Below the pieces are notes generated by a model, which was given only the letters and a program-made list of their open reading frames with translations, had not been told where the DNA came from and searched no databases. Shown here in pieces: positions 7,530 through 14,301 of a DNA stretch of 14,301 bases. The stretch's first letter is position 1. The number at the start of each line of letters is the position of its first letter. The stretch spans positions 1 to 14,301 of the forward strand of contig JBNKLQ010000152.1 in the NCBI GenBank assembly GCA_050292445.1. Reading direction: 5' to 3'. Source of the stretch: Leptofilum sp050292445. Its GTDB lineage: Bacteria > Chloroflexota > Anaerolineae > Promineifilales > Promineifilaceae. The position numbers and the translations under genes were made by a program.

Positions 7530-7590
7530 TTATCAAAGATTGCGCAGATTGAAATGATTTTATCTGCGTAATCTGCAAAATCTTTGATAA
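7530..7590. repeat. 21-bp imperfect inverted repeat before the second propeller gene
   Basis: The arm at 7530-7550 (TTATCAAAGATT, then CAGATT) and the arm at 7570-7590 (AATCTGC, then AATCTTTGATAA) pair at 19 of 21 positions around a 19-base loop that itself contains ATCTGCGT. The run of related GATTGCGCAGATT and ATCTGCGTAATCTGC words is typical of dispersed intergenic repeats (recalled, not searched). The right arm overlaps the -10-like GATAAT of the downstream gene. No T-tract follows, so a terminator role is unlikely. Confidence 0.6.
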
Positions 7591-7591
7591 T
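7586..7591 (+). promoter_or_regulatory. Candidate -10 box of the second propeller gene
   Basis: GATAAT matches TATAAT at five of six positions and ends 6 bases before the ATG at 7598, the same spacing as at the permease gene. No acceptable -35 is found 16-18 bases upstream and there is no Shine-Dalgarno. The box is formed by the end of the inverted repeat at 7530-7590, so the repeat may have supplied it. Confidence 0.35.
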
Positions 7592-7597
7592 ACCAGT

Positions 7598-8773
7598 ATG
7601 CCGAATCAAGCAATGGAATCATCACAACCAGCATCTACGCAGCGATTGGCCCGCTGGCAAATCGGCCTGCTCCTGCTAATGTTATTCGCTTTTCTGGCAG
7701 CTTCTTACGCCTTTTTGCAGCCAGCCCAAACAAAAAATTCGCTGCCACCCGTCCTCTTCCTGGCAGAAGATGAGGCGGGTCTATTCCAACTGTATCAATC
7801 CGCCCCGCCGGACTGGCAGCCAAACCAGCTTACACAAGAAACGGCCGAAATCCTCAACTACGCCCCCGCACCAAACGGCCGTCAAATTGCTTACGCCGTG
7901 ACCCTACCCAACGGCAGCAGCCAAATCAATCTCCTCTCGCTCAATAATGGCACGGCCAGCCCGCCAGAAACCTTACTCACCTGCGACAATGCCGAATGCA
8001 GCCAACCTGTCTGGCATCCAGACGCCCGTCGCCTGGTGTACGAACGACGCGAACCGCCCGGCTTTAGCCGCCCGCAGCTCTGGTGGTTGGATACCCAAAC
8101 CGGGGAAACGATTTTGCTGTTTGAAAAAGAAACGGCCGTTGGCAGCAACGCCCGCTTCTCCCCCGATGGCAGCTGGGTTAGCTTTGCCGCTTCACCAGAT
8201 AAAGGATTGCGATTGTATAATTTTATTGACGGCCGTTCCCTCACCTTCCCCAGCAACGTAGGCACACCTGCCGCCTGGCACCCGCTCGGCAATCAACTGC
8301 TCTTCCAAAACAGCCGCTCCGTCGTTTTCCACGGCGAAAACAACGATAATCACGACACGCACAGTCATGATTTTGCTGTCGCCGTTAGCCTCTACCTGGC
8401 AACCTTAGGCACCAACAACGATGAATCATCCAGCCATCTGCTCAGTGAAGACGGTGCCTTCAACGATGGCAATGCCGCCTGGTCGCCAGATGGCAAATGG
8501 ATCGCTTTTGGCCGCCGACTGGCAAGCACCAACACAGGCCGCCAACTGTGGCTAATGCGGGCCGATGGCTCAGAAGCCCACGCCCTAACCGATGACATTT
8601 CCCTCCATTTTGGTCCACCGAGCTGGTCGCCAGACGGCCGTTTCCTCCTCTTTCAACAATACAACAGCAGCACCCCAGATGAACCACCCACCGTCTGGCT
8701 GCTAGAAATTGCCAGTGGGGAATTCATTCAAGTGACAAACAGCGGCTTGCTGCCCACCTGGCTGCCTCAATGA
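7598..8773 (+). CDS. Membrane-anchored TolB/PD40 propeller protein with His-rich insert
   Basis: Protein of 391 residues of unknown function. A hydrophobic helix at about 20-42 (IGLLLLMLFAFLAASYAFLQ) anchors it. The remainder is a TolB-like propeller with PD40 repeats: APNGRQIAYAV, SPDGSWVSFAAS, SPDGKWIAFGRR, SPDGRFLLFQQY. It aligns along most of its length with the propeller of the preceding gene (both have YERR, LWWLD, SPDGKWIAFGR and LMRADGSE or VMRADGSE). It lacks the Big_5 domain, so a tandem duplication with domain loss or gain is likely. It has a loop at 245-258 (HGENNDNHDTHSHD) that the paralog replaces with a short Ser/Thr/Asn run; this is a plausible metal-binding site. Given the metal-type permease pair upstream, a metal-responsive role is possible but inferred. 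It probably has its own start of transcription. Confidence 0.75.
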   Translation: MPNQAMESSQPASTQRLARWQIGLLLLMLFAFLAASYAFLQPAQTKNSLPPVLFLAEDEAGLFQLYQSAPPDWQPNQLTQETAEILNYAPAPNGRQIAYAVTLPNGSSQINLLSLNNGTASPPETLLTCDNAECSQPVWHPDARRLVYERREPPGFSRPQLWWLDTQTGETILLFEKETAVGSNARFSPDGSWVSFAASPDKGLRLYNFIDGRSLTFPSNVGTPAAWHPLGNQLLFQNSRSVVFHGENNDNHDTHSHDFAVAVSLYLATLGTNNDESSSHLLSEDGAFNDGNAAWSPDGKWIAFGRRLASTNTGRQLWLMRADGSEAHALTDDISLHFGPPSWSPDGRFLLFQQYNSSTPDEPPTVWLLEIASGEFIQVTNSGLLPTWLPQ

Positions 8774-8950
8774 GCAAGAGATGTTAACCAAATGTTTACA
8801 GCGGGTTATTTCAGCCTTAACAATGCCCTGCTATGCTCTTTTCCGTACGCACTTTCGTCTGTTCCATCCCCCGGAACAAGCAACGGCAACCGTTTTTTAA
8901 ACGGCCAATTCTTTCCTCCTTTTCTCCTCTATGGTTAAGTTTGCCCACGA
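8774..8950 (+). other. Gene-free leader or small-RNA-like region with hairpins
   Basis: No credible protein gene. Three short structures follow one another. GTTCC/GGAAC with a 7-base loop is at 8861-8877. AACGG-CAA-CCGTT running into a T-tract is at 8882-8898. An alternative CCGTTT-TTT-AAACGG hairpin at 8890-8904 would compete for the CCGTT arm. Upstream, TTTACA (8795-8800) with AACAAT (8819-8824) 18 bases away is a weak promoter candidate. The region could be the 3' UTR of the propeller gene or a short transcript ended at 8898 or 8983. Confidence 0.35.
8882..8898 (+). terminator. Weak intrinsic terminator candidate
   Basis: A 5-bp stem AACGG/CCGTT with a CAA loop is followed by four further T (six in total). 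The stem is short but the T-tract is the best in the window. It lies about 110 bases after the second propeller gene stop. Confidence 0.35.
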
Positions 8951-8983
8951 AAAGGGAGCGGGTTGCGGCCCCGCTCCCTTTTC
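8951..8983. terminator. Strong intrinsic terminator
   Basis: A perfect 13-bp stem, AAAAGGGAGCGGG (8951-8963) and CCCGCTCCCTTTT (8971-8983), with a 7-base loop. The A-rich and T-rich ends allow function on either strand. It ends transcription coming from the propeller gene (or from a short RNA in 8774-8950) just before the deacetylase gene's promoter region at 8998. Confidence 0.8.
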
Positions 8984-8997
8984 ACTTTCTTAAATAT

Positions 8998-9027
8998 TGT
9001 CGTTTCCTCCAAAGCGGTGTTAAATTA
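8998..9027 (+). promoter_or_regulatory. Candidate promoter of the deacetylase gene
   Basis: TTGTCG (8998-9003) and TAAATT (9022-9027) are separated by 18 bases; each matches consensus at four of six positions. The -10 ends 4 bases before the ATG at 9032 and no Shine-Dalgarno is present, so any transcript would have almost no leader. Placement directly after a strong terminator supports a new transcription start here. Confidence 0.4.
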
Positions 9028-9031
9028 AACC

Positions 9032-10078
9032 ATGCACACATTTTATTATCCCGATCATATCCAGCATGACCCTGCCCAGCTGCATCGGCCTGATGATGAA
9101 CAGTGGAATCGCTATTACACGGAGGTTGCCGCACGCGGGCAAATCATCCATGATGCCCTGGCGGCGGTCAACCTGGGGCCGATTTCACATCCTGGCGATT
9201 TTGGCATGTCACCCATTCAAGATATCCATGCCCATGAGATGATCACCTTGCTGCAAAACGCCCATGAACAAATGAAACTGGAGGCAGATCGAGATGTGGC
9301 TCTGCCAAAAACATTCAGTCTGCGACGGCGCACCCACCATCATCTTTATTCTGTGTTTGGCCAGTTGGGCATGTACTGTTTTGATACCTCATCGCCCATT
9401 TTTGCCGGAACCTGGCAGGCAGCGTATTGGAGTGTGCAAACGGCCGTTTCCGCCGCCGCCTTAAGTTTAGCCAACCAGGAACAACTGGTGTACGCGCTTT
9501 GTCGCCCGCCCGGCCACCACGCTGCGGCTGATCTGTTCGGTGGTTTTTGCTATCTAAACAATACTGCCATTGCCACCAACTGGCTGGTGCAGCAAGGGCA
9601 GCGCGTCGCCATTTTGGACATAGATTACCATCACGGCAACGGGACGCAGGAGATTTTTTACGGCCGTTCCGATGTCCTTTTCCTCTCCATCCATGCCGAT
9701 CCCCGCTATGAATACCCTTTTTACTGGGGCTTTGCCGATGAGTATGGCTACGGTCCAGGGCTTGGCTTTAACCACAACTATCCGCTGCCCCCCGGCACCA
9801 AGGCAAAATCTTATTTAACGGCGCTGGCCCAAGCGCTCGTCCACGTTCGTGCCTTTGTACCAGACACACTCATCATCTCACTCGGTGTCGATACCGGCGA
9901 AGGTGATCCCACTGGCACCTTTTTGCTGACGACTCCCGACTTTACTGAAATCGGCCATCAAATCGGCCAGCTTAACCTGCCAACCGTCGTGATTCAGGAA
10001 GGGGGTTACCGTCTGGACACGTTAGCCAGACACACCACTACCTTTCTCAAAGCGCTGCAAAGCGGACAGTCGCAATAA
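9032..10078 (+). CDS. HDAC-superfamily zinc deacetylase, acetylpolyamine amidohydrolase-like
   Basis: Cytoplasmic zinc hydrolase of 348 residues, normal length for the arginase/deacetylase fold. It should remove acetyl groups from an acetylated amine such as an acetylpolyamine or acetyl-lysine. Active-site motifs are complete: RPPGHHA with His162-His163, DIDYHHGNG at 196-204 (Asp198 and His200 as zinc ligands), GVDTGEGDP with the third ligand Asp287, and QEGGY with catalytic-type Tyr326. The stretch YPFYWGFADEYGYGPGLGFN and the following NYPLPPGT favour the acetylpolyamine amidohydrolase/class II-like branch over AcuC. No signal peptide. It stands alone between a strong terminator and a 220-base gap, so it is probably monocistronic. 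Substrate is not determined by the sequence. An overlapping reading frame at 8833-9069 is rejected. Confidence 0.9.
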   Translation: MHTFYYPDHIQHDPAQLHRPDDEQWNRYYTEVAARGQIIHDALAAVNLGPISHPGDFGMSPIQDIHAHEMITLLQNAHEQMKLEADRDVALPKTFSLRRRTHHHLYSVFGQLGMYCFDTSSPIFAGTWQAAYWSVQTAVSAAALSLANQEQLVYALCRPPGHHAAADLFGGFCYLNNTAIATNWLVQQGQRVAILDIDYHHGNGTQEIFYGRSDVLFLSIHADPRYEYPFYWGFADEYGYGPGLGFNHNYPLPPGTKAKSYLTALAQALVHVRAFVPDTLIISLGVDTGEGDPTGTFLLTTPDFTEIGHQIGQLNLPTVVIQEGGYRLDTLARHTTTFLKALQSGQSQ

Positions 10079-10298
10079 ACTTGCTTTAGTTTACAAAAAT
10101 GGCCGTTCTTTTTAGCGTACATTTTACAGCCAATACCTGGTTGCTACTCTAAACTATGGAAATGAACCGGTGAATATGCCATAATGGGCACAACAAGCGC
10201 AAAAAAATTCAGGAAAACAGGCACACATTACGTTTAGCAAATTACAGTGACAAATTGATCTAATTCTGCAAAGGCTTGCGTGACGCACACAATCCACA
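10079..10298. other. Intergenic region upstream of the kinase genes
   Basis: Gene-free, A+T-richer stretch of 220 bases that must hold the promoter of the kinase pair. A CATAAT at 10180-10185 is a possible -10 without a good -35. CACAAT at 10288-10293 sits 5 bases before the first kinase ATG, again without a -35 at the right distance. A weak 6-bp stem TAAACT/AGTTTA (10076-10093) follows the deacetylase stop but is too A+T-rich to call a terminator. Nothing else is supported. Confidence 0.4.
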
Positions 10299-12629
10299 AT
10301 GACATCAATAGGACCTAGCTGGATCGGCCGTACGATTGGGGGCCGGTATGAAATTGAATCAATTTTAGGACGCGGCGGCATGTCGTCGGTTTACCGTGCC
10401 AATGACCCGAATCTGCACCGGAAAGTTGCCATCAAGATCATTCACCAACATTTATCTGATAACGAAGAGTTTATCCAACGCTTTGAGCAAGAAGCGGCCG
10501 TTATTGCCCAACTGCGGCACAGCAACATCGTTCAAGTGCACGATTTTAACCATGAGGGTGACGTTTATTTCATGGTGATGGAATACGTGCCAGGTGAAAC
10601 ATTGGCCAAGCGGCTTGAGGCGCTTACCACGGCTGGGATTCGGCTGCCGCTCAACGAGACCATTCGCATCCTCACCACCATTTGCGATGCTGTCGATTAT
10701 GCTCACCAGCGGCGCATGATTCATCGGGACCTAAAGCCCTCAAATGTGATGATCAATTTGCTAAACGAACCGATCCTGATGGATTTTGGCATTGCCAAGA
10801 TTATTGGGGGGCGATCACATACAGCCACCGGGGCCGCGATGGGAACGGCCGCTTACATGTCACCAGAACAAGTGCGGGGTGATCAGACAGACCATCGTTC
10901 CGACATTTACTCCTTGGGCATTATGATGTATGAAATGCTGAGTGGCGAAACGCCGTACCATAGCGATTCTACTTATCAGATTATGCTCAAACACATCAAT
11001 GACCCCCTGCCAGACATTCAGCTGGTGGAAACAAACACCCCCAATTCACTGGTAAACATCCTGGAACGCGCCTTATCAAAAAACCCCGATAACCGTTTCC
11101 AGACGGCCAAAGAAATGGCAGCAGCGCTCAGCACCGCTGCCCTGCAAATGCAAAGCCCCACAGACACATTAGCCGCTCGCCATATGGACCGGCTGACGGT
11201 GATGTGGCAGCAGGCCCGCGACTTCTATGATGAACGCGAGTTTGCGCGCTGCCTGGACAAGTTGGATGAGCTTTATCGAGCTGATCCCGATTATCGGGAG
11301 CAAAAGGCGAAGCAGCTGCGCCAACAGGCCATCGAGCAATTGGTGGAACGAGCCACTCGTTCTCTGGCAACCAATGACTTTTCGGAGAGTCTAACGGCCG
11401 TAAAATCTTTGCATGAACGAGATGTGACCTCTCCCAAACTGGATGAGTTGGAAGCCCAGGCTCGCGCTGGCTTAGATACCTTGGCACTACAAGCCCGCCT
11501 CAACAAACTCTACGAGGAAGCGCTGACCCATCTAGACAATCGTGAATATCAATCAGCCCTGGCCAAATGGGAAGCTATTGAGAAGGGACGGGGTGATTTA
11601 TCCTTTCCCGATAAACTGGCGGTGGTCAAGCGGGCCAACGAAGGCATCTGCGCCAATTTTTACAGCCAGGCAATTGCTGCCCTGGCCCAGAAAAATCCAG
11701 AACAGGCGTTGGCATTCTGGGCACAAATTGCCGCCACAGACAGCAATTTCCCCGATTCGCAAGGTGTTGTCAATACCGCCCAAACGATGATCCAACAACG
11801 GGAGCGCAAAAGCTGGCGAAACCCCCTGCTGCTAGCGGCAGGAGGTGTAGTGCTCTTGCTATTGCTAATCTTTGGTGCCTCTAGCTTGCTAGGAAACAAC
11901 GGTGATCGGGCGGAAACGGCCGTATCCCCCACCGCCCTTGCCGCTATTGCCGCGAATACACAAACGCCCAAGCCCACAGAAACTGCACAACCTACAGAAA
12001 CTGCTACGGCAACAGCATCCCAAACGGCCGTTCCCAGCAGCACACCGTCTCCCACAGTCACTTTTACACCCAGCGCCACGCCACTGCCAGAAAACATGGC
12101 ATTGATCAATGAAAATGCTACCATCTTTGCCCAAGCAGATGCCGATGCCACCGAAATCAACGTGGTCATGGCCAACGATATGGTTACCGTTCTGGGCCGT
12201 TCAGAGAACAACAGCTGGCTTTACATTCGAGATGCCCAGGGCAATGCTGGTTTTGTATTTGCTGATTTGCTCACCTGGGAAGGAAACATAGACAGCCTGC
12301 CTATTCGCACCGGTACAGTTGCTTCAGAACCCACACCCACACCCATCTTAAGCCAAACCCTTAGCTTGGACATTTATCAATTAGATGGCACAGAAGTGTG
12401 CAACGGCAGCGCCTGGACCCAAATGGTATACATGCGGGTGCAAGGTGTCAGCGGAACGTTTGACTATTATTGGGAAGATGAATTGGTCGGAACGGCCGTA
12501 AATGATAACATCACGTTTGAAGTTAGCAGCAGCGGCGGGGCCATTGTGGGAACCGGCAGTGTCATTGTCGATGGAATCACAACCAGCAAAGAACTATTTA
12601 TTCCTGCGCCCGCGTGCAGTGACGAGTAA
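10299..12629 (+). CDS. Transmembrane Ser/Thr protein kinase with SH3b ectodomain
   Basis: PknB-like (Hanks-type) kinase of 776 residues. The kinase domain spans about 16-290: glycine loop GRGGMSSVY, VAIK with Lys46, HRDLKPSN with catalytic Asp144, DFGIAK with Asp162, and SPE with Glu190. It is catalytically complete. Residues about 290-505 are Ala/Leu/Glu-rich helices with TPR-like periodicity (for example YEEALTHLDNREYQSALAKW). One membrane helix lies at about 509-531. A Thr/Pro-rich linker follows (about 554-597). Next comes an SH3b-like domain (about 600-665, with NNSWLYIRDAQGNAGFVFADLL), then an unassigned beta-rich C-terminal domain. The kinase is cytoplasmic and the SH3b part is outside, so a cell-wall or ligand signal is likely sensed (inference). 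No Shine-Dalgarno precedes the ATG. A paralogous kinase gene follows 30 bases after the stop. Confidence 0.93.
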   Translation: MTSIGPSWIGRTIGGRYEIESILGRGGMSSVYRANDPNLHRKVAIKIIHQHLSDNEEFIQRFEQEAAVIAQLRHSNIVQVHDFNHEGDVYFMVMEYVPGETLAKRLEALTTAGIRLPLNETIRILTTICDAVDYAHQRRMIHRDLKPSNVMINLLNEPILMDFGIAKIIGGRSHTATGAAMGTAAYMSPEQVRGDQTDHRSDIYSLGIMMYEMLSGETPYHSDSTYQIMLKHINDPLPDIQLVETNTPNSLVNILERALSKNPDNRFQTAKEMAAALSTAALQMQSPTDTLAARHMDRLTVMWQQARDFYDEREFARCLDKLDELYRADPDYREQKAKQLRQQAIEQLVERATRSLATNDFSESLTAVKSLHERDVTSPKLDELEAQARAGLDTLALQARLNKLYEEALTHLDNREYQSALAKWEAIEKGRGDLSFPDKLAVVKRANEGICANFYSQAIAALAQKNPEQALAFWAQIAATDSNFPDSQGVVNTAQTMIQQRERKSWRNPLLLAAGGVVLLLLLIFGASSLLGNNGDRAETAVSPTALAAIAANTQTPKPTETAQPTETATATASQTAVPSSTPSPTVTFTPSATPLPENMALINENATIFAQADADATEINVVMANDMVTVLGRSENNSWLYIRDAQGNAGFVFADLLTWEGNIDSLPIRTGTVASEPTPTPILSQTLSLDIYQLDGTEVCNGSAWTQMVYMRVQGVSGTFDYYWEDELVGTAVNDNITFEVSSSGGAIVGTGSVIVDGITTSKELFIPAPACSDE

Positions 12630-12659
12630 ACACACACACCAACAACCTGGAGAATCAAG

Positions 12660-14301
12660 ATGAACGATTCGCAACCAACCTGGTCCGGACGCACCATTGG
12701 CGGCCGCTATGTAATCGATTCCCTGCTGGGGCGTGGCGGCATGTCTTCCGTCTATAAAGCAACAGATCCTAATTTACAGCGTACGGTCGCCGTCAAAATT
12801 ATTCACCCCCACCTTTCTGAACATCCAGAATTCGTGAAGCGATTTGAGCAAGAAGCCGCCGCTGTGGCGCGTCTGCGCCATCCCAACATCATGCTAGTGC
12901 ATGATTTTAACCATGATGGCGGTGTCTACTACATTGTTTTTGAATACATTGCCGGAAATCCGCTAGACAAGCGGTTGAAAGAGCTGAAGGATGCCGGTTT
13001 ACGTCTACCACTGGAAGAAGTCATCCAAATTATGGTGCCTCTATGCGAAGCCGTTGCCTATGCCCATGAACGCAAAATGGTTCACCGTGACCTGAAACCA
13101 TCAAACATCATCATTAACCTGCTGGGCCAGCCTATCTTATTAGATTTTGGTATTGCCAAAATTGTGGGTGGAGGACAGGTACACACCGCCACCGGAGCTA
13201 CTATCGGCACAGCCGCTTACATGGCACCAGAACAGGTTGTAGGGGATGAGGTCGATCATCGTGCCGACATTTATTCTCTGGGCGTAATGCTGTACGAAAT
13301 GGCTTGTGGCCGCCCCCCGTACGAAGGTCAATCAGCCCTAACCGTGATGATGAAGCATGTCAATGAACCATTGCCAGACATTCGGCTGTTTAATAGCAAT
13401 TTGCCTGATGCCTTTAGCGCCATTCTGGAAAAAGCACTGGCCAAAAATCCAAAGGAGCGTTTTGGATCAGCTATAGAAATGGCAATGGCCTTGCGCGAAG
13501 TTGGACGACATATGACCTTGGGGGCGGAAACGGCCGCTTACACCATACCTCCTGTCGCCCACGAAGCACCAGCCAAAGCCCCCGTCCAACCATCTCCAAA
13601 AACCAGCGCAGAAACAGAAGTGAAGACGGCCATTTCTCCACCACCCACGGCCACGGAAAAACTCATCGTACCTGAGCAAACGCCAGAAAAACCCGCTCGT
13701 CGCTGGTTGCCGCTGGCGCTGGGCGGCATTGCCTTGCTGGCCGTGATTGTTGCCGCCATTCTGCTGCTGCCCGGCTTGTTTACCGATTTACCAGCCTCAG
13801 AAGGCATGGTGCAAATACCTGGTGGCACTTACACTGTGGGCGTTGACCTGAATGGTAGCCAATATGCAGCCCCCCAAGAGGTTACCCTGGCGTCTTATTG
13901 GCTCGACCGTTTTGAAGTAAGCAATCGTCAATACGCTGCCTTCCTGGCCGACAACGAAGAGGAACCACCCAGCAGCTGGCCTGGCGGCACGCCGCCTGCC
14001 GGTGAGGATGATCATCCTGTACGCGGACTCACCTGGGACAACGCCAATGATTATTGCGAGTGGCAAAACAAGCGCCTGCCAACGGAGGCAGAGTGGGAGG
14101 TGGCGGCACGCGGTTCAACGGGTCTGTTGTACCCGTGGGGCAACAAGGAGCGAGCCATTGATCTGCCGCGCACCGAGTCTTATCCCGTGGGGAGCGTGGC
14201 CCAAAATCGCAGCCCCTTTGGTGTGTTTGATATGGGCGGCAACGTGTGGGAATGGGTCGACAGCCCTTATGCCACGGTTGTTGAGGGCAACCAGGTACTG
14301 C
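12660..14301 (+). CDS. Transmembrane Ser/Thr kinase with FGE-sulfatase ectodomain, 3' truncated
   Basis: Open from the ATG at 12660 to the end of the window (547 codons, no stop), so the gene is partial. GGAG at 12649-12652, 7 bases before the ATG, is a good ribosome site. The kinase domain aligns without gaps with the upstream kinase over at least the first 98 residues (65 identical by hand). Lys46, Asp144 (HRDLKPSN) and Asp162 (DFGIAK) fall at identical positions; the APE position reads MAPEQ. A Pro/Ala/Thr-rich linker (about 290-345) and one membrane helix (about 349-374) follow. From 383 there is an FGE-sulfatase domain (PF03781 type): MVQIPGGTYTVGVD, LTWDNANDYCEWQNKRLPTE, AEWEVAARG, GNVWEW. 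In kinases this domain is often a ligand-binding rather than an enzymatic module. Its C-terminal part, where FGE active-site cysteines would lie, is outside the window. Confidence 0.93.
   Translation, partial: MNDSQPTWSGRTIGGRYVIDSLLGRGGMSSVYKATDPNLQRTVAVKIIHPHLSEHPEFVKRFEQEAAAVARLRHPNIMLVHDFNHDGGVYYIVFEYIAGNPLDKRLKELKDAGLRLPLEEVIQIMVPLCEAVAYAHERKMVHRDLKPSNIIINLLGQPILLDFGIAKIVGGGQVHTATGATIGTAAYMAPEQVVGDEVDHRADIYSLGVMLYEMACGRPPYEGQSALTVMMKHVNEPLPDIRLFNSNLPDAFSAILEKALAKNPKERFGSAIEMAMALREVGRHMTLGAETAAYTIPPVAHEAPAKAPVQPSPKTSAETEVKTAISPPPTATEKLIVPEQTPEKPARRWLPLALGGIALLAVIVAAILLLPGLFTDLPASEGMVQIPGGTYTVGVDLNGSQYAAPQEVTLASYWLDRFEVSNRQYAAFLADNEEEPPSSWPGGTPPAGEDDHPVRGLTWDNANDYCEWQNKRLPTEAEWEVAARGSTGLLYPWGNKERAIDLPRTESYPVGSVAQNRSPFGVFDMGGNVWEWVDSPYATVVEGNQVL

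Larger units (their letters stand above)
541..12499. repeat. Highly iterated palindrome ACGGCCGT, 22 copies
   Basis: The perfect 8-bp palindrome ACGGCCGT starts at 541, 1016, 1174, 1910, 4105, 4685, 5480, 5978, 6193, 6328, 6650, 7367, 7875, 8132, 8229, 8634, 9440, 9660, 11394, 11916, 12024 and 12492 (hand count). Random expectation in 14.3 kb is about 0.2. All copies are inside genes. Thirteen are read as Thr-Ala-Val and nine as Asn/Asp/Tyr-Gly-Arg; none is in the third frame. Many near copies end in A or C (for example 1596, 7841, 10845, 13529). None lies in pstB, phoU or the second kinase. The pattern parallels HIP1 (GCGATCGC) of cyanobacteria. Confidence 0.9.

Noticed and set aside
8833..9069. 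78-codon ORF before and overlapping the deacetylase gene
   Set aside because: It runs through the strong terminator hairpin, overlaps the deacetylase start in another frame and has no protein-like features.
10076..10093. Stem TAAACT/AGTTTA after the deacetylase stop as terminator
   Set aside because: Only six A+T-rich pairs and no T-tract, so it is too weak to support.
11955..12085. Thr/Pro-rich tract in the first kinase as a DNA repeat or CRISPR-like array
   Set aside because: The repetition is at the protein level (a low-complexity linker) with irregular DNA units and no spacers.
11660..12211. 183-codon minus-strand ORF opposite the first kinase
   Set aside because: It is antisense to the membrane helix and Thr/Pro-rich linker; its Val/Ala/Gly-repetitive sequence is the complement of low-complexity coding DNA.

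Overview
The window is a gene-dense stretch in which every supported gene lies on the + strand. It looks like a mesophilic Chloroflexota (Anaerolineae/Caldilineae-like) chromosome. That placement is an inference from membrane-bound Ser/Thr kinases fused to SH3b or formylglycine-enzyme-type ectodomains, WD40-like (PD40) propeller proteins, moderate G+C and family mix. No marker gene fixes the taxon.

Layout. (1) 1-3897 is a phosphate-uptake operon: the 3' end of pstC, a very large pstA, pstB and phoU. pstA overlaps pstC by 4 nt, and a strong hairpin lies between pstB and phoU. (2) 4051-8773 holds a predicted metal- or metalloid-type permease (ArsP_1/DUF318 family) and its usual partner, a His-rich DUF1980/TIGR03943 membrane protein. 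Two paralogous membrane-anchored TolB/PD40 propeller proteins follow. (3) 9032-10078 is a zinc-dependent deacetylase of the HDAC/acetylpolyamine amidohydrolase superfamily. (4) 10299-14301 carries two tandem paralogous transmembrane Ser/Thr kinases. The first has a helical/TPR-like region and an SH3b ectodomain. The second has an FGE-sulfatase ectodomain and runs off the window.

Three observations stand out. PstA carries in its first extracytoplasmic loop what reads as a complete but circularly permuted PstS (phosphate-binding) domain, with the C-terminal half before the N-terminal half. The 8-bp palindrome ACGGCCGT occurs 22 times by hand count, always inside genes and in only two of three reading frames; this resembles the HIP1 iterated palindrome of cyanobacteria. 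Several genes that start transcription units have -10-like boxes 4-6 bases before the ATG and no Shine-Dalgarno, suggesting leaderless mRNAs, while internal genes have good ribosome binding sites.

The intergenic gaps contain imperfect inverted repeats at 3166-3198, 3905-3962, 5166-5285 and 7530-7590 that look like dispersed elements or operators, plus a convincing terminator at 8951-8983. No tRNA, rRNA, CRISPR array or transposase was seen.
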